Assembly (NCBI RefSeq): GCF_905147365.1
Contig: NC_056420.1
Location: forward strand, 5,466,001 to 5,530,000
DNA from: Aricia agestis
Lineage: Eukaryota > Arthropoda > Insecta > Lepidoptera > Lycaenidae
Direction of reading: 5' to 3'
Length of the DNA: 64,000 nt
The translations under genes and the position numbers were made by a program. A model generated the notes under the pieces. That model was not told the DNA's origin. It was given only the letters and a program-made list of their open reading frames with translations, and made no database searches. Below are positions 1-11,260 of this stretch, piece after piece. Position 1 is the first letter of the stretch; the number at the start of each line of letters is the position of its first letter.

Positions 1-1027
1 CAAAAAGGAAAAGTGAAAATAAATCTTTTGAATTATTTTTCTTATGTGGGCTGGAGCCTGGACGTAACCAAACTTTCGAGCGTGGGTTTAATCTGATAAT
101 GTTTTTATTTCAGACAAAAACATCATCAAAGGCGGATATAGCCTCCACGTGCCACATCTTGACATATTAAAATATTCTGTAAAAGTGCTTGAGCGTTTAG
201 TCTGACGAAACGCGGCAAGACGCCGCTCTATAACGAAGCTTGTTAGAGCAATTGTGAGGCTGTAAGACGCGCACCACCTTCACAAATGGAACTAATAGGA
301 CTATTGTTATTCGCACTTGTGCCGCAGATGCTATGTAAGAGCTTTATTTCTTCTAAATCTACATAGGAATTTTTATTCCTACTCCCGTCGCATTTGACGT
401 CAATCGTTCGTTGATCTGATATTGCATGCAATATATACTTAGACGAGCTTTTGCACGCGGCTTCGCTCGCGTTAAGAAGTATTAATATATACAAACTTTC
501 ATCCCCTATTTTAACTTCTTGGTGGTGGAATTGATCAAAATCCTTTCTTAGCGGATGCCTACTTCATAATATCTACCTGCATGCCAAATTTCAGCCCGAT
601 CAGTCCAGTGGTTTGGGCTGTGCGTTGATAAATCACCATTTCAGTCAGTCACCTTTGAGTTTTATATAATAAATATAGATATAGATTATCTATTATTATT
701 GGTTAGTTCTGAAGAAAAAGGTCTGTTATATCAACTAGTATAATATAGTGGCATGCGTTTAAATAAAACTTTACTTAATATATTATAGGTCTCAAACGTG
801 ATTCCGAAACTATAAACATAAGTTTAATTTAGTTATATTACGATATTTTTACCTGTATGAAAATGACTGAAATTAGTTTTCTAAATGCAAAAACATTGTT
901 ACTTACTTAAACATTGTTTGTATTAGAATATGGAAATAATGCACCATTATAGCAGCATTTTTTACCTTTGCATGGCATTTTCAGAACAATATTTTTAGAA
1001 AGATAATAATTTAACTTTTTTTTTCAG
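1..1027. other. Intronic or intergenic DNA upstream of the orphan exon
   Basis: No gene could be supported here. The stretch 436-477 carries a 'cggcttcgctcgcg' fragment on the + strand, and 575-620 ends in a 'ccaaatttcagcccgatc' phrase like the dispersed repeat seen at 5160 and 6500. A possible splice acceptor at 111-113 opens a frame for about 30 codons, but its phase does not match the next exon through any donor I could see. The AT-rich DNA just before 1028, with a T-run ending in cag, reads like an intron 3' end. Confidence 0.5.
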
Positions 1028-1560
1028 GTAATAAAATTGGATGTAATAATTCCGATATCAGTAAAAGTAATTCGAGCCAAAACGATCTAATAACAAATAC
1101 TGAACAAAAATTTAAAGCAAGTGATTTACAATCGGTGTTTTCTGATATTTCATGTAATAAATGCATCAAATGTATGGAACGAGCGATCACGGCGCACAAA
1201 ATAACCAATAATGTTATGCAAATGAAGAACACAGATGTTCTGAATCATCTCAACGATGAATCACATCGCCAGAAACGTGGAACAGGCACTAAAATTATCA
1301 AGAAAGCTAAAACTGATGCAGTTATGAGTGTGGCAAAATATTACGCTCATGGCAAGCTGTACGCTCTGAAAGTAAAGGAAAATACAGATAGTTATAAAAC
1401 AGACGGGTCTCAGTGTGATGTGTATAAAGTGGAGTATTTCTACCCGTGTAACACGACGAAAGCGAATTTAATATTAAAGAGGCCGAAGATACATATGAAA
1501 AATAAAAATAAGGAAAAAATCTATGTGCGCGAACAAAATGTAAACAAAACAAAATTGTAA
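1028..1560 (+). CDS. Terminal exon of an unrecognised protein-coding gene
   Basis: A T-run ending in cag at 1025-1027 is followed by a frame with no stop from 1030 to a TAA at 1558-1560, about 176 codons. This is long for such AT-rich DNA. The exon starts with two bases that complete a codon, so the preceding exon must end in phase 1. The first in-frame ATG lies well inside the exon, so it is read as an internal or last exon continued from upstream, outside or undetected in this window. The peptide is Lys/Asn-rich and hydrophilic. It has a cysteine cluster (CNKCIKC) near the middle, a basic HRQKRG stretch that could be a processing site, and later single cysteines (QCD, YPC) in a segment rich in Tyr and Val. 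The basic C-terminal tail has NKNK and NKTKL. No transmembrane segment is visible. I do not recognise the family. The cysteines and KR site would suit a secreted or processed protein, but that is inference. A transposon-derived reading frame remains possible. Confidence 0.5.
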
Positions 1561-3003
1561 TTACTGGATATTTTAGAAATTTTCTATTTCAATATTTTTA
1601 TATTTTATGCTCAGAACCATAGAGAAATACATACACCGGATATTTAGAACAAAATGACAAAATGTGTATGTTTTTAAAACACCTGTGATGCTTTAGAGTT
1701 TAGACAAAATTGTACATAATTTTGCTTGATCTTTAGAAAATATTATGAACATTTCAGCAGCAATTACATTACTTTTATTGTCAGAGATAGATAATAAGAT
1801 TTGCAATTATATCTACATTTAACAAAGGCCAATCTTTCTTTTGTACTTTATTTTGTAAAAATCTTATTGTTCAAGATAATAAGGATAATATATTAACGAT
1901 ATGAGTACTAAGCGAAAACAAAAGACGTTTCAATTCGATAAAATGGACGAAGTGAAAAAGACTGTTAGGAGCACAATGAAAAACTTGTCTCAAAAGGATC
2001 ACGTACCATCAAGTTTTACCTTATCAACATTTTAGTTACCCACATTCTGTCGAAAGTTTTTTTGGATAAAGACTCTTTAACGAGTTTCCTCCTCCAGTCA
2101 TGGCCGCGAACTCTTTTAACAAGTTTCCTCAAATTAATCCCGTAATTGATTCTGGTTCTATCCTCGTATTGAGCAATTAAGTGTTGGTAGGTTGGTCGAG
2201 GTTTTCAGTGTATCTACAGGGTGTAATGCTAAGTACTCACATACGGTTTTGCTCGATCGAGCAATCACGTAGAGTAAAACCCACGGCTCGGGCTTCCGTC
2301 CACACATTCAGCATTGCTCGATAGTTTTCTCCAAATAGAAGGAAATTAGTTAAAAAGAAAAGTTTCATTGTTAATTTGTTTGCATCGAATCGGCTTTAAA
2401 ACTAAGGGGAATTGAGCATAGACATAGATTAGACCAGGGCGAAGGACTTAGGACACTTAATGAAATACTTTTTTAAAAAATAGAAGCATATTATTAAATG
2501 GTAAAAAACTAATAATAAAAACTAAATATAATGCTTCTAATTATAAAACAACTTAAAATGTAAACTAATGAAAAATCTCAACGGATTTTAACTTTCGTCC
2601 AACAGGGACATCTAGTGGAGATAATGGTACCCTACTTGTGGCAAAGGACCCGGTTAAAGGTTAATCAAAAGTTACTTTGAACGGTAATGTCACGGGAACG
2701 GGCTTTATTAATAGAAGTCACTCCTGAAATTATAGGGACAATAGTTTAGCTGCAGAGTTGAGAGAGAAAGAGAGAGTGCAGACACTAATATAAGGTAACT
2801 AGATGACTCCCGCAACTCCAGTACGCAAAAATTCGTATATCGCCCGGAAACTGTAATTTTTTCCACAATAAAATATGAACTCAAAGTTAAGCTTACTCAA
2901 AGTAAGCACAACATAACAGACAGGCATAAAGACACAATTTCAAATTTACAATGTTAGTACGGATATCAAGCAAGTACGGATATTTCGAAATAAGGGTATA
3001 CCC
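1561..3003. other. Possible 3' UTR then intergenic DNA
   Basis: AT-rich sequence follows the orphan stop, with no strong gene. A 44-codon frame with a good ATG lies at 1901-2035 (it starts MSTKRKQKTFQF) and is Lys/Gln/Ser-rich. It is too short to call without homology. A short copy of the dispersed 'cccgcaactccagtacg...' repeat lies near 2805-2880. Confidence 0.4.
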
Positions 3004-3172
3004 AAGTGTCTAAACACACTAGGCCGAAAATACGCGGCCGAAGTTCAGCGTGATTACTCTACGCTTACACATAAAATATAACGCGACGTAATTTCGGCAT
3101 GGTTAATTTAAAATACATTGCAGGCGTAATCACTTCGGTCGCGTTTTTTCGGCCTAGTGTGTTTAGACACTT
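3004..3172. mobile_element. Palindromic MITE-like foldback element
   Basis: The ends AAGTGTCTAAACACACTAGG and their inverse at 3146-3172 form terminal inverted repeats of about 27 bp or more. The pairing continues imperfectly inward through 'cgaaaatacgcggccgaag'. Total length is about 169 bp with no coding capacity, which fits a non-autonomous DNA element. I could not define a convincing target-site duplication. Confidence 0.7.
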
Positions 3173-4560
3173 AAGCTTACATAAAGATGTTTAATTCAAA
3201 ATTGTTGCCATTGTCGAAAAAACTTCCTAATGGGCGAGTGGAAGGTCACAATTTGTTGAGGCCTATTGTTACATTGAGTATAACAATTTTTTTCGCCTAA
3301 TCGTCTTTTTCAGGGAACGTGAGCACTTTCGTTATCCACTGTAACGAAGGTGCTGCAAACTAGTGTTAATCCGAAACTTTTAGTAATTATGCTGCCACCT
3401 TTAGTTCCTGCACGGTCCCTGTAATAGTTATTGCTTCAAATGCCTAAAAATCAGTAATTTATTGAACCACACCATATAATTTAAACAAATCTCATATTAT
3501 TTTTGACTACGGTATTTATGTGAGATGGACTGGTCCATCAGAAAAACTACTGTATCTTCATAAACTCGAAAAGCTCCTATGTAAATCGGAACCAGTGTGA
3601 ATAACTATATCATAAAAATACAGTAAAATACCACAGTCTCATAGATATGTTATATGTTACAGTCACACCACGCACTCGCTTAATGGTTTTTCTGCCCAGC
3701 TTAGAATTCCTCACCCACATGCATATTATTAACATTCTCTTGCTAGATATAAGTTTTGGACACAATAATAATTATGTTTAAAATGTTTATTCCATTTTTT
3801 TGATGAATGGTTTATGGTGCAACAAATTAACTCACTCTTAAGTGCAATTTCTATCTCATGGAAAAAGTATATTTTTTTCGTACAATGATAGAAATTCAAG
3901 AAAAATAACTTATATAATACTTTAAACAATAAAACCAAATCGGCTCTTATCTAAATAAAAAAAAAACTTTTATCTAATTTTTATAATGATACTGGAAACA
4001 AATAATTTATATGGCAAAACAACCGGTTTGCCGAGTCAGCTAGTTATGTATTCTTAAGGGAAGCCGATAGGAATCATGTCTATAGACATGTCATTAATGA
4101 TCAAACGTGGTCACAAAGGTAGTTTAAAGTGCTTTAGCTGGACATTTACCACTACTGTCAACATCGGTGCTTGACTGCAACATTTATATCATCAATCAAG
4201 GAAAGAACTTCTCGCCCCTCGCAGGAAACGTTTCTTTTACGATATCGAGTGATTTTATTTTTTCGTCCATAAAATCTAAGTTGGTTATGACAATATTTGG
4301 TTGCTATATCCTTTATATAATAAACTTTTTAGTGTTTTGCTATTTTTCATGATTTAATAAGTATGTGAATTATAGTATCATTTATTATTATATTAATAAT
4401 AAGAAGTTTTGGTGGCTATAAAGCCAGACATTTTATTTGGACGCGTGAGATAGGTAGCTGGTTCGGTACCGGTTGCGTGGTATTAATGGTGCTATTAATA
4501 AGACTTTTTTCTGAAGAGTAGGTACCATCATACAGACGTCCGTCCGGAGAAGAACATCGT
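3173..4560. other. AT-rich intergenic DNA
   Basis: I found no gene or named repeat in this stretch. Short open frames at 3729-3938 (-) and 4167-4352 (+) are AT-rich, lack domain features and are treated as chance. Confidence 0.5.
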
Positions 4561-5035
4561 GAGGAAATCCTGACATACTTAGGCCCAGTCCCCAGATGTA
4601 TTGACCAGTCTATTTTAATCCTCTACACTAGGCCGACTATGTTCAATCATGCCAAATAGTAGGTTTAGTTAGGTTTACTATATTGTCGGAATAGAGAGGA
4701 TGACCCATCCTCCGTTCCGCTCCGCCGACGAAGGACGGGAGTGCGGAGGCGTCGCTATGCGTATCTCCAATAACTTCCGTCCCACGGGGTTCCAGGTCAG
4801 GATGGGAACCTGCCCGGCTTAGCTAGTCCCGGCGCCGAGGGGAACGCTTCAGTTTGCCTAGGCGTTCCCTAACTTTGGTGGAAGTAGACCCTTGTGAAGT
4901 AGACCGGCAGGTCGTGGAGGTAGTTCTGTGTTAGACAGATCCAGGACATCTCCGTACGGCTGAAGGCAAATCGCAGGTGGTTTTAGTGGGTAAGAGTCCC
5001 ACATACCCCCGGGGTGCTTCAGCTAAAAGAAGCAC
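4561..5035 (+). repeat. GC-rich retroelement 3'-end-like repeat
   Basis: This block is much more GC-rich than its neighbours. It contains the phrases 'gaacatcgtgaggaaatcc' and 'ggtggttttagtgggtaaga' followed by 'gtcccacatacccc', which I recall as typical of non-LTR retroelement or SINE 3' regions in Lepidoptera. No open frame survives. The assignment rests on memory of such phrases and is tentative. Confidence 0.4.
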
Positions 5036-5154
5036 ATTCACAAACCGGGGCACCCATGATGGGTTTCCCTTGCGCATATAAAAAAAGGTTTACTATATTG
5101 TGTTGTTAGTGTTGTTGTCTCCTTTCCTAAATAGGAATAAAAATAAGAATAAGA

Positions 5155-5345
5155 ATGAATAGATGACGCCCGCAATTCCATTGCGCCAAAGTTCGTTAAT
5201 CGCGCGAGAATCGTACCTTTTTCCGCGATAAAAAGTATCCTATGATCTTTTCCGAGATTCAAAGTATCCCTATTCAAAATTTCACCCAAATCGGTTCAGT
5301 GATTTGGGCGTGAAGAGGTAACAGACAAACAGAGTAGACCTTCTC
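5155..5345 (+). repeat. Dispersed repeat A copy
   Basis: It shares the order 'agatgacgcccgcaattcc', 'cgcgcgagaatcgtac', 'ccgcgataaaaagtatcc', 'aaatcggttcagtgatttgg', 'gcgtgaagaggtaacagac' with copies at 6500-6700, 2805-2880, 38630-38740 and 55330-55600. Non-coding. Known in general as a very common arthropod repeat type; the exact class is not settled here. Confidence 0.65.
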
Positions 5346-5639
5346 GCAAGTAGATATGTATAACATTTATTACAATGCCAGTTTGCAGTCTCACTTTCAA
5401 TTGTAGCATCACCTTTGGACTTGATAAGAAAGATTTTGGTCCCAAAGTGGTATGATCCGTATGCAATAATCGGCTTAGGACCACCGGTATTGATAACCAA
5501 GAGATTATTGAAAAAAATCTAGCGTAAACAGAGTTATATAAGAGTGATGAGATAATATTGCAATATCTTTGATATGCACTATCGTATTTTTAATTAAAGT
5601 AATAATATTATTTTGAAGTATGAACTTCTTAAGGTGCAC

Positions 5640-5830
5640 TTTTTGGGATCAGTGAAGCGCCAGGAAAACCTTCGGGTCTCTATTTTGTGTCTAATTTTGT
5701 GTGTTTCAGACATTGATGTTACTAAAATCTGAATATGCAGGTATAGTGTATGTCAGTCACAATAGATCCTCATGGGTCGCAGTGACGTCAGGGCTACAGT
5801 GACCTGCCTCCTTTAAAAAAAAAAAAAATA
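5640..5830 (+). repeat. 3' end of a Jockey/R1-like LINE with poly(A)
   Basis: The last 80 bp (tcacaatagatcctcatggg, then the 'cgcagtgacgtcagggctac' region and an A-run at 5816-5828) match the tail of the LINE at 19735-19815. In that copy the same tail follows recognisable reverse-transcriptase and C-terminal coding fragments. This copy is therefore read as a 5'-truncated insertion of the same family. Confidence 0.6.
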
Positions 5831-6483
5831 GTGTATGTACTCGAGTGACCCTTCTGGTCTGGCCGCAATATCAGGCAAGTAACGGTCCTAATTTATGCTA
5901 CAACAGCTTCCTTAGAAAATAATAATACTTACTAATAAGTAACAACAAAAATATAACCACTCAACAAACTCACAGGGAAGCTAGTTAAATATTTAAACGC
6001 TAATAGCGCGCTTGTACAACTTTTACGCGATTCTGTGTTGTACGAGAAAAAAATAATTTCAATTTTCAATACTTCAACTGCTCAATTTCCAGAGGCGATA
6101 AACCATTTATAAGTTTTAGTGGGGAATTCATAACGAAGGCTTTCAGCGAACTTTAATTTAATTTATGCTGCGCCGGTGAAAATATATTTGGGATATAGTT
6201 TTTGCTTTATGGCGTCGATAGCAAAATTGTTGATGTGCGTGATGGAATCATTTTGAACTCTGAACTACTTGAAAAAGGAAAAAGATGATTTATTTCTGAA
6301 TAAAGGAGTATGACATAAATTGTATGGAGCCTGGTCCAAAATATATCCACCATTAACGAGACCTACACTTATAGTAAAATTGTCTACCAAATAGTGAATG
6401 ATTATAACCAGACCGTAATCAAAAATATCCTGTCAGTGAAAAGGAATGACTTAATGAAAAGTCATGTTTTTTACAATTTTGTA

Positions 6484-6710
6484 TGAAAAATATTGTTGAC
6501 TAGATGACGTCCGTTGCGCCAAAATTAGTTTATCGCGCGGGAACCGTACATTTTTCCGGGATGAAAAGTATCCCATGTCCTTTCCCGGGACTCAAGGTAT
6601 CTCCGTACCAAATTTCAGCAAAATCGGTTCAGTGGTTTGGGCGTGAAGAGGTAACAGTCAGACAGACAGACAGACAGACACACTTTCGCATTTATATTAT
6701 TAATTAATGA
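6484..6710 (+). repeat. Dispersed repeat A copy with a CAGA tract
   Basis: A fuller copy of repeat A: 'tagatgacgtccgttgcgcc', 'gggaaccgtacatttttccg', 'aaatcggttcagtggtttgg', then a (cagacaga)n tract and 'tttatattattaatta'. The open frame across it is incidental. Confidence 0.65.
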
Positions 6711-6767
6711 TTATTGTTGATGTAAATGTAAAAATGTATTGAGATTTTTGCATTTTTAACTACTTAT

Positions 6768-7252
6768 TCTATGTTATGCCATGCCACTTGGCGTTCCTTT
6801 TTAGGTTTTCACTGAAGTAGGTGAATATCAATATTTTCACTTAAAATATTTTTCATAATAGTTATGGTCATAAAGTTACTCTACACCTAATGTTTAATAA
6901 GTCAATATGGGTCTCGTTAGTCGAGGACACTTGGACCACTTTAGTCCACTCTCCTTTGAATCCATCAATACTTTTATGTAGGCTATCATCGGTTCAGGAA
7001 CTAACCCGGCGAGAAGAACCGGCGTAAGAAACTCGCACTTGCTCGAAAGAGCTGATGGATGGATGACAGTAAAGGATAGCCTGTGACAAAGGATGTTTGC
7101 ATTTGGTACTGGGAAACATACGGCTCCTGGTTCTTAAACAGGGTTTTTAGGAACCAGAGAACATGGGTATAACGTGGGTTTTTGAAGAGGTATTATGTAT
7201 CGGGCATAATCGTGCTTCGCATGGCTCTACCGAAATCAAAAGACAACTTTAA
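6768..7252. repeat. 485-bp tandem direct duplication, copy 1
   Basis: The segment starting 'tctatgttatgccatgccac' is repeated immediately downstream from 7253. The copies differ by scattered substitutions and two small deletions. The unit contains 'cggttcaggaactaacccgg' and 'agaagaaccggcgtaagaaa', also found at the 3' end of the Jockey/CR1-type LINE at 41290-41360, so it includes an old LINE tail. Confidence 0.8.
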
Positions 7253-7720
7253 TCTATGGTATGCCATGCCGCTTGGCGTTCCTTTTTTGGTTTTCACTGA
7301 AGTAGATGAATATCAATATTTTCACTTAAAATATTTTTTCATAATATTATGGTCATAAAGTTACTCTACACCTAATGTTTAATAAGTCAATATGGGTCTC
7401 GTTAGTCCTGGACATTTGGACCACTTTAGTCCACTCTCTTTTGAATCAATCAATACTTTTATGTAGGCTATCATCGGTTCAGGAACTAACCCGGCGAGAA
7501 GAACCGGCGTAAGAAACTCGCACTTGCTCGAAAGAGCTGATAGATGGATGATAGCCGGCGACAAAAGATATTTGCATTTGGTACTGAGAAATATGCGGCT
7601 CCTGGTTCTTAAACAGGGTTTTTAGGAACCAGGGAACATGGGTATAACGTGGGTTTTTGAAGAGGTATCCGGCATAATCGTGCTTCGCATGGCTCTACCA
7701 AAATCAAAAGACAACTTTTT
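7253..7720. repeat. 485-bp tandem direct duplication, copy 2
   Basis: Second unit of the tandem pair, starting 'tctatggtatgccatgccgc'. It is shorter by about 20 bp through losses in the 'gacagtaaaggatagcc' and 'tattatgtatcgggc' regions. The absence of spacer between units points to unequal exchange or replication slippage, not to two separate insertions. Confidence 0.8.
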
Positions 7721-8199
7721 AGTTTTTAGTGTTCACAAAAGATTTAAAAACAGTTTCATCTTCAGCCTTATACAATTCCTTGTTCTAAGCCTCGTACATC
7801 TCGAAAAAATAGTATAGTGAATAGGTAGGTGTAATACAGACACGCTATAAGCAGATTAACGTAAAGACGGAGGTTTATTGGTAGTAATTTCGACATTTTG
7901 TATGAAAAGTGACCCTCGATTCACCGCTTGACCTTTAGTAATTATTATCGTGAACAAAGTTAACCAAGGAATTTTAGAATTATGTCCGACCTATATCTAT
8001 TGTGTATTGTAGCATACAATTACGTCAGCGTCGTAAACAATGTTAATTAAGTGATTGGCCAGCAAAACCTGTAAAAACTCATTTTTATCGACTCCACAAA
8101 AAACATATCAAGTATCGACTTCGTCTCGTTCGTAGTTCTCGAAGATTCCAAGCAGACCAGTTTAGATTAGAAAAGTTGGGACAAATTGCTGTAACAACA
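7721..8199. other. Intergenic DNA
   Basis: No gene, RNA or recognisable repeat was supported in this interval. Confidence 0.5.
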
Positions 8200-8860
8200 G
8201 TTTTCGCCGGGTGTCGGACAAAAACCGACTCGAAGGACGGCCGTTTGTCCACCGGGACTTCACCGGGACGTCACCGTAACGTCACCGACAAAAATTCAAA
8301 TAAAATGCCAATTTATGACCTAGGCCAGGGATGGCGACCTTTTCGTATTAATATGCCCTTTTTCTAAAGAAATCTTCAGTTAGTCAGGATAAATCCAAAC
8401 GATCATAATTTTGTGAGTCGTGAGTCGCAGAATTTCGGCCGCGTAAATTATTTTTCATACTAATCATAACTCACAAAATTACTGAATTTTCTATGAAACT
8501 TAATGCAGCAGAATTTGTGCCAACTGAAATAATTCCAATTTGGTGCCTACTATGCAGAGGAGGATCTATATAATATAGATCCTCATCTGCATAGTGGGCG
8601 CCTTCAATGTTGTTTAAAATAATTTTCATGCTAGTTTTGGGACCAGTATACTTCTCTAAACTTTATGTCGTGTGCCACTGTTTCGCCATCTCTGACCTAT
8701 AGGTTTCATTTTCTACCGACGGTGGTCTAGCGACAGCTTTACAGTAGAGCAAAATGAAACGTATAGCCTAGGTCATAAATTGGCATTTTATTTGAATTCT
8801 TTTCGGTGACGTCCCGGCGAGGGCAGCGATGGACCGACGACCTGAGACGGTTGTAATTTG
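8200..8860. mobile_element. Foldback / long terminal inverted repeat element
   Basis: The arm at about 8281-8324 (gtcaccgacaaaaattcaaa, then 'taaaatgccaatttatgacc') is inverted at about 8767-8812. Outside the arms, related 'ccgggacgtcaccg' and 'cggtgacgtcccgg' phrases extend the symmetry. The centre holds another palindrome at about 8535-8600 around 'atctatataatatagat'. No protein is encoded. The phrase 'aaaatgccaatttatgac' resembles 'aaaatgccactttatgac' in the element at 53300-53540, so a related family is likely. Confidence 0.6.
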
Positions 8861-9125
8861 AGTTTTATCCGGCCATTATAGTTTTTGTAGTGGACTTGAG
8901 TGTTAAATCAAAATTAATGTCCCATTTTATGAGAGTCACTGAGAAGGTTTTATGTCTTTGGGATTAGTTCCCGGCTTCTGTTTTTGAGATTTGATATAAA
9001 TCTGTGCTTATAGACATTACGATATAATTATATTATTATTGTCTATGGATAAACTTGTAAGCGCTATATCCGTCTGGTCTTATTGTAGGAACCAGGACTA
9101 ATATTATGCATAATAGATACACATC

Positions 9126-9425
9126 TTTTTTTTTAATGAAATAAGGGGGCAAACGAGCAAACGGGTCACCTGATGGAAAGCAACTTCCGTCGCCCATGGA
9201 CACCCGCAGCATCAGCAGAGCTGCAGGTGCGTTGCCGTCCTTAGGGAATAGGGTAATAGGGGAGGATAGGGAAGGGAATAGGGTAGGGGATTCAGCCTCC
9301 GGTAAACTCACTCACTCGGCGAAACACAGCGCAAGCGCTGTTTCACGCCGGTTTTCTGTGCGAACGTGGTATTTCTCCGGTCGAGCCGGCACATTCGTGC
9401 CGAAGCATGGCTCTCCCACGTATAG
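9126..9425 (-). mobile_element. GC-rich SINE-like retroelement B, copy 1
   Basis: About 300 bp, read on the - strand: 'gtgggagagccatgcttcgg', 'ctcgaccggagaaatacca', 'aaaccggcgtgaaacagcgc', a pyrimidine-rich 'ccctattccct' region, 'gcccatgggcgacggaagtt' and 'cccttatttcat' ending in an A-run (T-run at 9126-9135). The A-rich tail shows retrotransposition. I recall elements of this layout as very common in Lepidoptera. The open frames running through it are not genes. Confidence 0.85.
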
Positions 9426-9868
9426 TTTTTAATGTTTTGAGTAATAATTGAATAAAATAGAATATTATATCTATGTCAAACCAATATATTTCATCCAAAT
9501 CAACTTTGCATCCCAATATCGTTGGAAATGTTGAAGGTTTAAGTCTGAAACGTTGGCCACAAACGATCGGGACAAGATTTGGCAGAGATAAGCCAAGTTG
9601 TTCTAGTGTGAAATGTGTCATATCAAGGAAATAGTTTACGGATGTGAAGACGTCGTATTCTGGGTTTTGGTTTTACAATTTTGTACCAACAGCATAAAAT
9701 GTTATTATGGACACCGTAGGAAGGAACTCTTAAATATATTGTAAGATAGTAAATAAATATAATGGTAAATAATAAGATAATATAGTATTAATTTATTTTG
9801 TATCGTTGTTAAATAATAATAATCAGTTAAAGGGATTTGATGATATAAATTGATTTCTTGTTTTAACG

Positions 9869-10178
9869 TAGTAGAGCCATGTTTCGGCACGAATAGGCAG
9901 GCTCGACCGGAGAAATACCACGGGCTCACAGAAAACCGACGTGAAACGGCGCTTGCGCTGTGTTTCGCCGAGTGAGTGAGTTTACCGGAGGCCCAATCTC
10001 CTTCCCTATTCCCTTCCATACCCTTCCCTATTCCCTTCCTTATCCTTCCCTATTCCCTCTTAAAAGGCCGGAAACGCACCTGCAGCTCTTCTGATGTGGC
10101 GAGTGTTCATGGGCGACGGAAGTTGCTTTCCATCAGGTGACCCGTTTGCTCGTTTGCCCCCTTATTTCATAAAAAAAA
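9869..10178 (+). mobile_element. GC-rich SINE-like retroelement B, copy 2
   Basis: Same element as at 9126-9425 but on the + strand. It runs from 'agagccatgtttcggcacga' to 'cttatttcataaaaaaaa'. It is inverted relative to copy 1 with about 440 bp between, so the two could pair as a hairpin in RNA. Confidence 0.85.
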
Positions 10179-10599
10179 TTAGTTTTGTGATGATGATGTA
10201 TTGTAACCATGATAACGACAGTCGAAGTTGTTTACAGCGTTCTCAATCGGCGTCGTTTAGGAGCCAATCAGCAGAAAATTATCCAAATGTCAAAAAGTGT
10301 GACCCAGCATGAACAACGCTTAACATTTAAAGAATTGCATGTATGTCGTAGCGTCTCCTAACATGGTTTTGGTGTAAACTGACCCAAATAGGTCATATAC
10401 CCGCAATTCCGCGTTCAACTCTTTGATATACTAGCCTTGAAAACCCAAGGCCTTTGCATTCGTTGTGGATGATTTTATACTCCTCAAATACTGTAGTGCC
10501 TGGGACAGTAAATTATATTTTGAATGTCCGTTTGCCCAAGCACATACGGCATTCTTATAGTCGGGCTAGTCCAGAGGAATGAGCAGGTCAATACGTCTG
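10179..10599. other. Intergenic DNA
   Basis: No supported gene. The 5' part of the SINE at 10600 may extend into the right end, near 'gtgcctgggacagtaaatta'. Confidence 0.4.
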
Positions 10600-10750
10600 G
10601 GACCAACTGCGTGCGGGTTTCCTCATGATGTTTTCCTTTATCGTACGAACGTCCGTATTATAATATACTTGAGATCAGAAAATCTCATTGGTACACGCCT
10701 CCACCCGGGATCGAACCTGCACGAGTGTGAACCACTAGGAAACGGACGCT
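10600..10750 (-). mobile_element. tRNA-derived SINE fragment
   Basis: On the - strand this reads from a tRNA-like head with a box-B-like 'ggttcgatcccgggtgg' (complement of 10697-10715) and 'ctagtggttcacactcg', then a body whose + strand phrase is 'gggtttcctcatgatgtttt' followed by 'ccttta'. Head-then-body order with a pol III box B is the hallmark of a tRNA-derived SINE, and this body phrase is familiar to me from lepidopteran SINEs. Exact ends are uncertain. Confidence 0.6.
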
Positions 10751-11158
10751 ACTAAGCTAGATACACTTATAAGAGCATTATAACACAGAAAGGTTGAAAA
10801 TTTATTTCCTGTTGTGTGTTTTAAAATGAACAAGGATGAGCTGGGAACACAATTAATGTGGCGAAGCGGGGATAGAGTCACGTATAACATTTGTAGCTGC
10901 CGACCAAACACGTCCCATACAAATTTCACTCGTAATAAAAATGCGGTGTTGTGCATAAAAGCTGGCGTTGATTAAATCAACCACATTATTCAGTGACAAC
11001 TGACGAACTAGGTGTACACCCTTCTAGGGTTCTGTAACCCGTACAAATGGAAAAACCTTAGATCACTTTCTTGTCTGTTGGTCAGGTATTTAAAAAATCA
11101 TTTCTTCAAAAATCGCCGATCAAAATGTATGCAATCCAACGCCATCAAGGTAATCTAA

Positions 11159-11260
11159 CGGCCGTTCCCAATATTCTTATATGTTTCTAATGTCTATTTT
11201 GAGCTATTCCTATCTCTAGTAGGGCAAAACCAGAGATAGATCAAATATTGGGAATGGCCG
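11159..11260. mobile_element. Short MITE, cggccgttcccaatatt family
   Basis: The ends cggccgttcccaatatt and aatattgggaatggccg form 17-bp near-perfect terminal inverted repeats. The interior includes 'gagctattcctatctctagt', also present in a related element at about 14899-15036. Confidence 0.65.

Noticed and set aside
114..178. Possible internal exon (acceptor at 111-113, donor gtaaaa at 179)
   Set aside because: Its open frame leaves in phase 0 whereas the exon at 1028 needs phase 1, so the two do not join.
9036..9432. Open frames of 78-92 codons on both strands that recur near 9.3, 9.9, 21.4, 24.5 and 33.6 kb
   Set aside because: They all lie in copies of the GC-rich retroelement B and their 'proteins' are translations of the same repeat; the openness comes from its composition.
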